64,000 bases of DNA from VAZQ01 sp035293945 (GTDB taxonomy: Bacteria; Pseudomonadota; Alphaproteobacteria; Rhizobiales; Xanthobacteraceae): positions 186,001-250,000 of the forward strand of contig DATGLV010000028.1 in assembly GCA_035293945.1 (NCBI GenBank), in the 5' to 3' direction. How positions within the stretch are numbered: position 1 is the stretch's first letter; every line of letters starts with the position of its first letter. Position numbers and translations under genes: made by a program. Below the pieces are notes generated by a model. It made no database searches and had not been told where the DNA came from. It was given only the letters and a program-made list of their open reading frames with translations. Positions 31,031-39,010 of the stretch are shown here, piece after piece.

Positions 31031-33904
31031 TTGAGCTTCCTGCGCGCCGCCGTTCGGCTGGCGATTCTCGCGATCGTGCTGCTCGTGGCGGCTCCCACTG
31101 CGCGTTCGGTCGAGGCCGTCAATGTGCCGCAGGATGCCGCCGCCCTCGACCTCACGGCTGCGATCGAACGCCACCGTACCGACACGGATCGCCTGTTGGT
31201 GTCCGCCGCTCCCGGCCCGGACGGGATCGTGCAGCGCATGGACGTGCGCGCCCGGGAAGGCAACACCAATTGGGCCGTGTTCGCGCTCACCAATACCGGC
31301 AATGAGCAGCTCGAGCGGCTGATTGTGGTGCCCCATTATCGCATGGTGGGCTCGGGCCTGATCTGGCCCGACCTCGGCCTCTCGCGGGTCGTCAGCATTA
31401 CCAGCAGCGGCGACCGGCCCGATCGCCAGGATAGTGCGACCGCCGACATATTCCACATCACGCTCGACCCCGGCAGCGTGATGACCTACGTGATGGAGCT
31501 GCGCACCGACAAGCTTACCCAGCTCTATCTTTGGGAACCGGACGCCTACAAGGACAAGATCAACAGCATCACGCTGTTCTACGGCATCGTCATCGGCATT
31601 GCCGGGCTTCTGGCCTTGTTCCTGACCATTCTGTTCGTGGTCAAGGGCAGCGTGATGTTTCCGGCGGCGGCGGCCCTCGGATGGGCGGTGCTGGTCTATA
31701 TCGGCATCGATTTCGGCTTTTGGGGCAAGGTATTCGAGATATCGCCGGATGCGGAACGGGTCTGGCGCGCAGCCGGCGAAGCCATCCTGGCGGCAACATT
31801 ACTGGTGTTCCTGTTCGCCTATCTCAACCTCAATCGCTGGCATGTCCGCTACTCGCACATCACGCTTGGTTGGCTCGCATTTCTGGGCGCTCTGGTCGCG
31901 GTGGCGTTATTCGATCCGCCGATCGCCTCCGGCATCGCACGGCTGTCACTTTTCGCGGTAGCGGTGGTTGGATTCGGGCTGGTGGTCTATCTGTCGTTCC
32001 ATGGCTATGACCGCGCGGTCTTGCTGATCCCCACCTGGCTGCTGCTGGTCGTCTGGGTGTTCGCCGCCGGGATGGCGGTGACGGGAGCGTTGACCAACGA
32101 CATCGTGGCTCCTGCGCTGCTCGGCGGCCTGGTGCTGATCGTCATGCTGATCGGCTTCACCGTGATGCAGCACGCATTCGCCGGCGGGATCACCCACGGG
32201 ATCGTCACCGACGTGGAGCGGCGCGCCCTCGCGCTGACCGGGTCCGGCGACATGATCTGGGATTGGGATGTCTCCGCCGACAAGGTGTTCACCAGCCCTG
32301 AAACCGAGGCACTGCTGGGCTTGAAGCGCGGTACGCTCGAGGGCTCGGCGGCGCGCTGGCTCGAAGTGCTGCATCCGCTCGATCGCGATCGCTTCCGGGC
32401 TGCGCTCGATAGTGTGCTGGAACAACGCCGGGGCCGGCTCACCCAAGACTTCCGCCTGCGCGCCCCGGATGGACACTATCTCTGGTTTGCCCTCAAGGCG
32501 CGCCCCGTCGTGGGCTCTGACGGCGAGGTGGTGCGGATCGTCGGCACGCTCACCGATGTCACCGAATTCAAGAACGCCGAGGAGCGACTGTTGCACGATG
32601 CGGTGCACGACAACCTCACCGGATTGCCCAATCGCGAGCTGTTTCTCGACCGGCTCGAGGGGGTGCTTGCGTTCGCCAAGGCCGACGCCACGATCCGCCT
32701 TGCCGTGGTGGTGGTCGATCTTGATCGCTTCAAGCAGGTCAACGATTCGGTCGGCATCGCGGTGGGCGATTCGATCCTGCTGACGCTTGCCAGAAGATTG
32801 GGGCGGATGCTGAAGCCGCAGGACACGCTGGCGCGGCTCTCCGGCGATCAATTCGCGCTCATCATCATGTCGGAAAAGGAATCCGACCGCATCATCGCCT
32901 TCGTGGAGACGTTGCGCCGCGCCTTGCGCGCTCCGATCAGCTTCAACGACCGTGAGATCTTCGTCACCGCTTCTCTGGGAATTGCGCTGGGCGACGGTCA
33001 GCCGGGAAAGACCGAGGAGGTGCTCAAGGACGCCGAGCTCGCGATGTATCACGCCAAGCGCATCGGCGGCGACCGAATCGAGGTGTTCAAGCCGTCGATG
33101 CGTGCGCGCAAGAGCGACCGCCTGACGCTCGAGTCGGAGTTGCGCCGCGCGCTCGAGCGCGACGAAATCTCGATCTTATACCAGCCGATCGTCCGGCTCG
33201 AGGACCGCGCGGTCGCCGGGTTCGAAGCGCTGGCCCGGTGGGATCATCCGAAATTGGGCCGGATGTCGCCGACCGATTTCATTGCCATAGCCGAGGAGAT
33301 CGGGCTGATCGTCGATCTCGGCCTGTTCGTGCTCGACCGTGCTGCGCGCCAGCTCGGTGCCTGGCAGCGGGGCGCGCGCCATCGGGAGCCGATCTTCTGC
33401 AGCGTAAATGTTTCCTCGCGCCAGCTGCTGCGGCAGGATCTCATTCATGATTTGCGCACGGTTATCGCGCGCGCTGGCATTGCACGCGGAACCCTCAAGC
33501 TCGAGCTCACCGAATCCCTGGTGATGGAAAATCCGGAGCACGCCGCGCAAATGCTGCACCGGATTCGCGAGCTTGGTGCCGGTCTCGCCCTCGACGATTT
33601 CGGCACCGGCCACTCATCCTTGGCCTACCTGCAACGATTTCCTTTCGACACGATCAAGATCGACCAATCCTTCGTGCGCGCCAGCAGCAAGGGTGCGCGT
33701 CCCGTGATCCTGCGATCGATTATTGCGCTTGCGCATGATCTTGGCATGGACGTCGTGGCGGAGGGCGCCGAAACGGATTCGGATGCGGTCGAGCTCTATC
33801 AGCTCGGCTGTGAGTTCGCGCAGGGCTATGTGTTCGGCGAGCCGATGAGCGCCGAAGACGCCAAGGCGCTGCTGCAATCCGAGCGGCTGGAAATGGCAAG
33901 ATAG
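31031..33904 (+). CDS. Membrane c-di-GMP phosphodiesterase (7TM-PAS-GGDEF-EAL)
   Basis: 957 aa from TTG 31031, which has GGAG seven bases upstream and puts a signal peptide at the N-terminus; the frame is open back to a GTG at 30857. Order: signal peptide (1-27), extracytoplasmic domain (to about 178), seven membrane helices (about 178-380, like 7TMR-DISM receptors), PAS (about 395-515), GGDEF (about 520-690) and EAL (about 705-950). The GGDEF motif is degenerate (SGDQF, near residue 603), so cyclase activity is unlikely. The EAL domain keeps EAL, SVNVS, ELTES, DDFGTG, IKID and AEGAE. It should therefore hydrolyse c-di-GMP under control of an external signal. Confidence 0.93.
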   Translation: MSFLRAAVRLAILAIVLLVAAPTARSVEAVNVPQDAAALDLTAAIERHRTDTDRLLVSAAPGPDGIVQRMDVRAREGNTNWAVFALTNTGNEQLERLIVVPHYRMVGSGLIWPDLGLSRVVSITSSGDRPDRQDSATADIFHITLDPGSVMTYVMELRTDKLTQLYLWEPDAYKDKINSITLFYGIVIGIAGLLALFLTILFVVKGSVMFPAAAALGWAVLVYIGIDFGFWGKVFEISPDAERVWRAAGEAILAATLLVFLFAYLNLNRWHVRYSHITLGWLAFLGALVAVALFDPPIASGIARLSLFAVAVVGFGLVVYLSFHGYDRAVLLIPTWLLLVVWVFAAGMAVTGALTNDIVAPALLGGLVLIVMLIGFTVMQHAFAGGITHGIVTDVERRALALTGSGDMIWDWDVSADKVFTSPETEALLGLKRGTLEGSAARWLEVLHPLDRDRFRAALDSVLEQRRGRLTQDFRLRAPDGHYLWFALKARPVVGSDGEVVRIVGTLTDVTEFKNAEERLLHDAVHDNLTGLPNRELFLDRLEGVLAFAKADATIRLAVVVVDLDRFKQVNDSVGIAVGDSILLTLARRLGRMLKPQDTLARLSGDQFALIIMSEKESDRIIAFVETLRRALRAPISFNDREIFVTASLGIALGDGQPGKTEEVLKDAELAMYHAKRIGGDRIEVFKPSMRARKSDRLTLESELRRALERDEISILYQPIVRLEDRAVAGFEALARWDHPKLGRMSPTDFIAIAEEIGLIVDLGLFVLDRAARQLGAWQRGARHREPIFCSVNVSSRQLLRQDLIHDLRTVIARAGIARGTLKLELTESLVMENPEHAAQMLHRIRELGAGLALDDFGTGHSSLAYLQRFPFDTIKIDQSFVRASSKGARPVILRSIIALAHDLGMDVVAEGAETDSDAVELYQLGCEFAQGYVFGEPMSAEDAKALLQSERLEMAR

Positions 33905-33922
33905 ATTGACAGCCGTGCGACG

Positions 33923-34708
33923 TCAGGCGTGGCCGGCTTCGCTCGACAACATACCGGGCTCGATGCCGATCTTCTTCAAGGCGAGAGCATACTTGCCCTC
34001 GGTGTCGGCACCGAAAACGAGCTCGCGATCGGCCGGGCAGTGCAACCAACCATTTTGATGAATTTCATTCTCGAGCTGGCCCGGCGCCCAGCCCGCATAG
34101 CCGAGCGCCAGCACCGCGCTCTTGGGGCCGTCGCCGCGGGCGATCGCCTTGAGGATGTCGAGGGTTGCGGTCAGACAGATGCCCTCATCGATCGGCAGCG
34201 TCGAATTCTCGATGAAGAAATCGGCACTGTGGAGGACGAAGCCGCGTTGCGTGTCGACCGGGCCGCCCTTGAGCACCCGCACGCCGCCGGCTTGCCGGGG
34301 CAGCAATATCAAATCCTTGGCCGGCAGAACCTCGAGCTGAACGAGCAGATCGGAAAAGCTGATATTCGACGCCGGCTGATTGACGATGATGCCCATGGCG
34401 CCATCGGCCGAATGCGCACACATGTAGATCACGGTGCGGGCGAAACGCTCGTCGCCCATGGACGGCATCGCGATCAACATCTGTCCGTCAAGAAATCCAC
34501 GCTTGCCAGATTTGCCCGAACCCTTCGGACTGACCGCCACTTCGCCGCTGCCGGCCGCAAGGCCGTGAGGGTCGGAGCGGGCCTTTGCGATGCCCACGTC
34601 GTCCGGCCCTTTGCGACCGGCTTCCGTGTCGCGCTCGCTGTCACTGTCGGCATCAGTGCGATCAGTATGACCGGGGATGGGGATGAAGCCTTTGCGACCC
34701 ATTTTCAT
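33923..34708 (-). CDS. YqgE/AlgH family protein (UPF0301)
   Basis: Core domain of about 185 aa: GFLDGQMLIAMPSMGDERF, GAMGIIVNQP, VLKGGPVDTQRGFVLH and the C-terminal ALGYAGWAPGQLENEI. Family members are named after Pseudomonas AlgH but the molecular role is unsettled. This protein carries a polar, low-complexity N-terminal extension of about 70 residues; a later start may be the real one, but no internal start before the core has a better ribosome-binding site. Convergent with the phosphodiesterase gene. Confidence 0.9.
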   Translation of the reverse strand: MKMGRKGFIPIPGHTDRTDADSDSERDTEAGRKGPDDVGIAKARSDPHGLAAGSGEVAVSPKGSGKSGKRGFLDGQMLIAMPSMGDERFARTVIYMCAHSADGAMGIIVNQPASNISFSDLLVQLEVLPAKDLILLPRQAGGVRVLKGGPVDTQRGFVLHSADFFIENSTLPIDEGICLTATLDILKAIARGDGPKSAVLALGYAGWAPGQLENEIHQNGWLHCPADRELVFGADTEGKYALALKKIGIEPGMLSSEAGHA

Positions 34709-34897
34709 AGGGAAATGCTACCTGATTGATCAGCATTTGCAATGCGCCGTAACGCAAAAAGATCCTGCGTTTTGCGCCACATTTCCTCAACGTGAATCAA
34801 TTGAATTAGCGCTATGTGTCTTTTTGATGCGGCCCCCACGAGGCCTCACGACGAATTCAGTGGCGCGCACGCGATTTCACATTTACATCTCGGAACC

Positions 34898-35764
34898 ATG
34901 AGGCTGCATGGCGTTCCGCTGCGACAAGTCACGGCAGTTTGGTTGCTGCTCGCCGCCGCCAGCCTGCTGGGGAGCGAGGCCTGCGCGGCCGAGGACGCGT
35001 CTCCTTGGGACGGTGATGCACGTAGCGCGGTGCGCCTGATCGCCGGCACGCGGATGCCCGGAAGCGGCGCGTCGCTGCGCGCCGGAATTGAGATCAAGCT
35101 CAAGCCGGGCTGGCACACCTATTGGCGCTATCCGGGCGATGCCGGAGTTCCGCCACACTTCGATTTCTCCGGGTCGCAAAATCTCAACACCATCGAGGTC
35201 CTATGGCCGGCTCCGCGCCGCCTTGAGGAAGCGGGCCTCAGCACCATCGGTTACGACCACGACCTGATCCTGCCGCTGCGCCTCACCCCGCGGGACCTGC
35301 ACCAGCCGATTGCTCTGCGCCTCAAGCTCGCCTACGCGATCTGCGAGAAGCTGTGCGTGCCCGCCGAGAGCAGTGTGGCGCTGGGACTGGCCGGCGGCGA
35401 AAGCACGCAGGAGCCGCGCTTGGCGGCCGCCGAGGCGCAGGTTCCACACAAGGCGACGCTCGGCCTTGTGTCCGCGCCGCTCTCGATCAGCAAGATTAGC
35501 CGCGAGGGCGATACCGATCACCCGCGCATGCTGATCGATGTGGCGGTATCGACCGGAAAGCAGGTCGACCTGTTCGCCGAAGGACCGACCGCAGAATGGG
35601 CCTTGCCGCTGCCGGTTCCGGTCGCCGGCGCACCGCGCGGTCAACAGCGCTTCGCGCTCGAGCTCGACGGCGCGCCACCCGGCGCGACCTTTGCGGGCGC
35701 TCTCATCAACCTCACCGCCGTCAGCGGCGACGATGCGATCGAGGTCCCCTTCCATCTCGACTAA
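34898..35764 (+). CDS. Secreted DsbD N-terminal-domain-like protein
   Basis: A 288-aa periplasmic protein with a signal peptide (MRLHGVPLRQVTAVWLLLAA onward, cleaved near ACAAED). It contains the DsbD/ScsB alpha-type domain: KPGWHTYWRYPGDAGVPP, and a CxxxC pair in YAICEKLCVPAE. No membrane electron-transfer domain follows, so it is the stand-alone form common in alphaproteobacteria, where it is annotated as a thiol-disulfide or cytochrome c biogenesis protein. ATG 34898 starts the signal peptide. A peroxiredoxin follows, consistent with thiol redox chemistry. Confidence 0.85.
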   Translation: MRLHGVPLRQVTAVWLLLAAASLLGSEACAAEDASPWDGDARSAVRLIAGTRMPGSGASLRAGIEIKLKPGWHTYWRYPGDAGVPPHFDFSGSQNLNTIEVLWPAPRRLEEAGLSTIGYDHDLILPLRLTPRDLHQPIALRLKLAYAICEKLCVPAESSVALGLAGGESTQEPRLAAAEAQVPHKATLGLVSAPLSISKISREGDTDHPRMLIDVAVSTGKQVDLFAEGPTAEWALPLPVPVAGAPRGQQRFALELDGAPPGATFAGALINLTAVSGDDAIEVPFHLD

Positions 35765-35875
35765 TCCGCCGGGAGCGTTAATTTGACGCGCTGTCGGCCG
35801 CAGCTTTTCCGGCGCCGGCGCGAGGTCACGGAGTCCCGTAGAAATCGCAATCCCGTTGAAAGAAGGACAGAGACC

Positions 35876-36358
35876 ATGCCCATCAAGGTCGGCGATCATC
35901 TTCCCAATGCCAAGTTCAGAATAGGGACCCCGGAGGGGCCGGTCTGGAAGACCACAGATGAAATCTTCAAGGGCAAGAAAGTCGCGTTGTTCGCGGTGCC
36001 GGGCGCCTTCACCGGCACCTGTCACAAGATGCATGTGCCTTCGATCCTGCAGAGCGCAGATGCCATCAAGGCCAAGGGGGTCGATACCATCGCAGTCACG
36101 AGCGTCAACGATGTGTTTGTGATGGATGCCTGGAAGAAGGCGACCGCCGCCGACAAGCTCGAGTTCTTGGCCGACGGCAATGGCGAATTCGCCAAGGCGG
36201 TGGACTTGTCCTTCGACGGTTCCGGCAACGGCCTCGGGCTGCGCTCGAAGCGCTATTCCATGCTGGTCGAGGACGGAGTCGTGAAGAAGCTCAATATCGA
36301 GGAGACCCCGGGCAAGGTCGAGGTCTCGGGCGGCGACACGCTGCTCAAGCAGCTATAG
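35876..36358 (+). CDS. Peroxiredoxin (Prx5/AhpE-like)
   Basis: Thiol peroxidase of the Prx5 group, 160 aa. The peroxidatic cysteine is C49 in VPGAFTGTCHKMHVPS, and the catalytic Thr and Pro are present. Other landmarks: NDVFVMDAWKKA and GLGLRSKRYSMLVEDG. It reduces peroxides with glutaredoxin or thioredoxin. ATG 35876 has AGAAGGA upstream; an earlier ATG in frame gives no family sequence. Confidence 0.94.
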   Translation: MPIKVGDHLPNAKFRIGTPEGPVWKTTDEIFKGKKVALFAVPGAFTGTCHKMHVPSILQSADAIKAKGVDTIAVTSVNDVFVMDAWKKATAADKLEFLADGNGEFAKAVDLSFDGSGNGLGLRSKRYSMLVEDGVVKKLNIEETPGKVEVSGGDTLLKQL

Positions 36359-36370
36359 GTCCTGTTACCG

Positions 36371-36456
36371 GAGAGTGTTCGGATCGGCGGATCGGAATAC
36401 TCTCTGCCCCCTTGCGGCCTGTCTCGCTGCATATCTGCCCTCGCTTCCGCGAGGGC
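36371..36456. promoter_or_regulatory. Two hairpins between convergent peroxiredoxin and rnhA genes
   Basis: GAGAGTGTTCGGATC (36371-36385) pairs imperfectly with GATCGGAATACTCTC (36390-36404), and GCCCTCGC-TTCC-GCGAGGGC (36437-36456) is a perfect 8-bp stem. The position between convergent genes suits transcription termination, but neither stem has a good U-run on either strand, so intrinsic termination would be weak. Confidence 0.5.
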
Positions 36457-36524
36457 GAGCCTTCTCGGAGGACCGCTGCCCAGCTCCATTCCGAGGGGCA
36501 TGTCTATCCGACATATGCGCCCGG

Positions 36525-37007
36525 CTATTTGCCCGTTGGCTTCTCCGACAGCGCGCCGATCGCGCCGGAGCGTACCGCGGCGATCGCATCGCGCGCGAGC
36601 TCGTCAGCACGCTCGTTCATGGGGTCTCCGGCATGGCCACGTACCCAATGCCAGCGCACCCTATGCTGCGCGAGCAGCGCATCCAGACGTTGCCAGAGGT
36701 CCACGTTCTTGACCGGCTTCTTGTCGGCGGTGCGCCAACCATTGCGCTTCCACTGGTTGATCCAGGTCAGGATGCCGTTGCGCAGGTATTGGCTGTCGGT
36801 GTGCAGATCGACCAGACAAGGCCGCTTGAGCGCCTCGAAGGCCGCGATCGCGGCCATCAGCTCCATGCGATTGTTGGTGGTGTGCGGTTCACCACCTTTG
36901 AGCTCCTTGACATGGCCGCCGAACGACAAGATCGCGGCCCAGCCGCCCGGTCCCGGATTGCCGGAGCAGGCCCCATCAGTGTGAATCACCACGTGCGGTT
37001 CGCTCAA
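36525..37007 (-). CDS. rnhA: Ribonuclease HI
   Basis: Endonuclease cutting the RNA strand of RNA-DNA hybrids. All catalytic acids are visible: Asp in HTDGACSGNPGPGGWAAIL, Glu in TNNRMELMAAI, Asp in LHTDSQYLRNGI, and the HAGDPMNERADELA segment. 160 aa from TTG 37007, which has AGAGG upstream; the frame continues upstream into thrB sequence without family similarity. Follows thrB by 16 bases, the common alphaproteobacterial thrB-rnhA order. Confidence 0.95.
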   Translation of the reverse strand: MSEPHVVIHTDGACSGNPGPGGWAAILSFGGHVKELKGGEPHTTNNRMELMAAIAAFEALKRPCLVDLHTDSQYLRNGILTWINQWKRNGWRTADKKPVKNVDLWQRLDALLAQHRVRWHWVRGHAGDPMNERADELARDAIAAVRSGAIGALSEKPTGK

Positions 37008-37023
37008 GACTTGCCTCTTGTCT

Positions 37024-37989
37024 TCATTCGTCGATGCCGTAGTCGCGCACGCTCTTGACCGCCTGATGGAAGCGCAGCTTGCGGAAGTATTCCAAAGGGT
37101 CCTTGCGCTTGACCAGCGCGGCGCCACGCTCGTCGAACCAGTCGACCAGACGTGTCAAGAGAAAGCGCAAGGCCGCGCCGCGCGCCAGCATCGGCAGCGC
37201 CTGGCGTTCTGCGGCCGCCAGTGGGCGCACCGCCGCGTAGGATTGCAGCAGGCCCCTGCCTTTGGTCACGTTGTAGGAATGATCGGCCTCGAAGCACCAG
37301 GCATTGAGACAGATGGCGAGGTCGTAAGCCAGCGCGTCCGTGCAGGCGAAATAAAAATCGATGAGCCCGGAGAGATTATCGCCGAGGAAGAAGACATTGT
37401 CGGGAAACAGGTCGGCGTGGATGACACCCTGCGGGAGTTGTCGCGGCCAGGCTGATTCAAGCAGCGATAGCTCCGCCGCCAGCATCTCGGCCAATCCTGG
37501 CCGGATGGCATCGCAGCGCGCAGCCACGCCCTCATAGAGCCGCCGCCAGCCCGCAACCGAGAGCGCGTTGGCCCGTTTGCCTGGGAAATCTGCGCCCGCC
37601 CGATGCAGCTTGGCGAGGGCTTCGCCCAGCGCAGCGCAATGGACCGCCGCCGGGCGGCGCAGCCACATGCCGTCCAGGAATGTGATGATGGCGGCCGGGC
37701 GGCCGGCGACCTCTCCCAGCACGGCCCCTTGACGATTTTTGACCGGCTGTGGGCAAGTTATGCCGCGGCTCGCCAGATGCTCCATCAGGCCGAGGAAGAA
37801 CGGCAGATCGGCCGCGGCGACCCGCCGCTCGTACAGCGTGAGGATAAAATTGCCCCGGCTGGTGTGGACCAGGAAATTGGAATTTTCGACCCCTTCGGCG
37901 ATTCCCTTGTAGGCCAGCAGCTCGCCAATATCGTAGCCGCCCAGAAAGCCTGCGAGCTCCTCCGCCGCAACGTCGGTATAGACGGCCAT
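37024..37989 (-). CDS. thrB: Homoserine kinase ThrB (aminoglycoside phosphotransferase-fold type)
   Basis: Phosphorylates homoserine in threonine synthesis. This is the ThrB2/APH-fold form: starts MAVYTDVAAEELAGFLGGYD, nucleotide lobe GVENSNFLVHTSRGNFILTL, catalytic loop GVIHADLFPDNVFF and metal loop LIDFYFACTDALAYDLAI. 321 aa. ATG 37989 is preceded by GGGGGAG. Its usual neighbour ispH is absent upstream; instead a repeat element and the divergent trcR lie there. Confidence 0.95.
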   Translation of the reverse strand: MAVYTDVAAEELAGFLGGYDIGELLAYKGIAEGVENSNFLVHTSRGNFILTLYERRVAAADLPFFLGLMEHLASRGITCPQPVKNRQGAVLGEVAGRPAAIITFLDGMWLRRPAAVHCAALGEALAKLHRAGADFPGKRANALSVAGWRRLYEGVAARCDAIRPGLAEMLAAELSLLESAWPRQLPQGVIHADLFPDNVFFLGDNLSGLIDFYFACTDALAYDLAICLNAWCFEADHSYNVTKGRGLLQSYAAVRPLAAAERQALPMLARGAALRFLLTRLVDWFDERGAALVKRKDPLEYFRKLRFHQAVKSVRDYGIDE

Positions 37990-38073
37990 TCTGCTCCCCC
38001 GGTCGATGCGGCGACGCCGGCAGGGGCTTCAAATCCGCCGCAAGAGCGCCCCTCTCCCAATCCACATGATCCC

Positions 38074-38147
38074 GGTGCCGCTTATCGATTTGGAGTTCCC
38101 GGGACGGGCTTGCGGCACCTGGTGCAGGAGTTCAAATCGGCGGCACC
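38074..38147. repeat. Dispersed inverted repeat, copy 2
   Basis: GGTGCCGCTTATCGATTTGG plus AGTTCCC (38074-38100) faces GGAGTTCAAATCGGCGGCAC plus C (38127-38147), with a loop containing GGGCTTGCGGCACCTGG. The arms match the copies at 12831-12905 and 53165-53240. It sits in the divergent region between thrB and trcR. Confidence 0.85.
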
Positions 38148-38179
38148 AACCGTGCCGTCAAGAAAAAAGCGAACAAGCA

Positions 38180-38209
38180 TTGGACAGGTCGACGGCGCAT
38201 CCCTATATT
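38180..38209 (+). promoter_or_regulatory. Sigma-70-like promoter of trcR
   Basis: TTGGAC (38180-38185) and TATATT (38204-38209) are 18 bases apart, close to the housekeeping consensus, and lie 78 bases upstream of the trcR ATG. It is one of the cleanest promoters in the window. Confidence 0.65.
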
Positions 38210-38286
38210 CTGATGACTTTCCGATCATCGTTGATCAGGGGCTTCGCTTCCCACCGGGGCGAGCGGAGCATAGAGGAGATTTTGCC

Positions 38287-38973
38287 ATGGCCCATCCACC
38301 GCTGATGCCCAAAGCAACGGCAGTCTGGCTCGTCGAGAATACCGCCCTGTCCTTCGAGCAAGTGGCCGAGTTCTGCAAGCTGCATCCGCTCGAGGTCAAG
38401 GCCATAGCGGACGGTGACGCCGCGCAGGGCATCAAGGGCCTCGACCCGATCCTCACTGGCCAGCTGACCCGCGAGGAAATCGAGAAGGGCGTGGCGGACC
38501 CGGAATACCGGCTGAAGATCCTGGATCCGAAGGTTCGTCTGCCCGAGGCCGCGCGCAAGAAGGGGCCACGTTACACGCCCGTCTCGCGACGCCAGGACCG
38601 TCCAAACGCGATCCTCTGGCTGGTGCGCAACCATCCCGAGCTTAAGGACAGCCAGATCATGCGCTTGGTCGGCACGACCAAATCGACCATCCAGGCGATC
38701 CGTGAGCGCACCCACTGGAACGCCGCGAACCTGCAGCCGCTCGATCCGGTGACGCTAGGGCTTTGCTCGCAGATCGATCTCGACCTTGAAGTCCACCGCG
38801 CCGCCAAGGAGAAGCCGGTCGATGTTGAAGCCCAAGGCGCGACCCTATTGCCGGCCTCGGAGACGACCGCGGTGCGCCATCAGCCGGAGCCGGAGGCGAA
38901 GAAGCCGAGCGAGGAGCTCAATGTCGACGCTGTCTTCGCCAAGCTCAAGCAGATCGGTGGGAAAGGGGAATAG
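38287..38973 (+). CDS. trcR: Cell cycle transcriptional regulator TrcR (DUF1013 family)
   Basis: A 228-aa protein of the DUF1013/TrcR family, found across alphaproteobacteria and linked to cell-cycle transcription. Landmarks: MAHPPLMPKATAVWLVENTA at the start, AEFCKLHPLEVKAIADG, RYTPVSRRQDRPNAILWLVR and a helix-turn-helix-like segment LVGTTKSTIQAIRERTHWN. The C-terminal 60 residues are polar. ATG 38287 follows GAGGAG. The regulon is not deducible from sequence. Confidence 0.88.
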   Translation: MAHPPLMPKATAVWLVENTALSFEQVAEFCKLHPLEVKAIADGDAAQGIKGLDPILTGQLTREEIEKGVADPEYRLKILDPKVRLPEAARKKGPRYTPVSRRQDRPNAILWLVRNHPELKDSQIMRLVGTTKSTIQAIRERTHWNAANLQPLDPVTLGLCSQIDLDLEVHRAAKEKPVDVEAQGATLLPASETTAVRHQPEPEAKKPSEELNVDAVFAKLKQIGGKGE

Positions 38974-39010
38974 GGCGTCGCACTTCGCGGATCGCGGGAG
39001 CAAGCGAACA

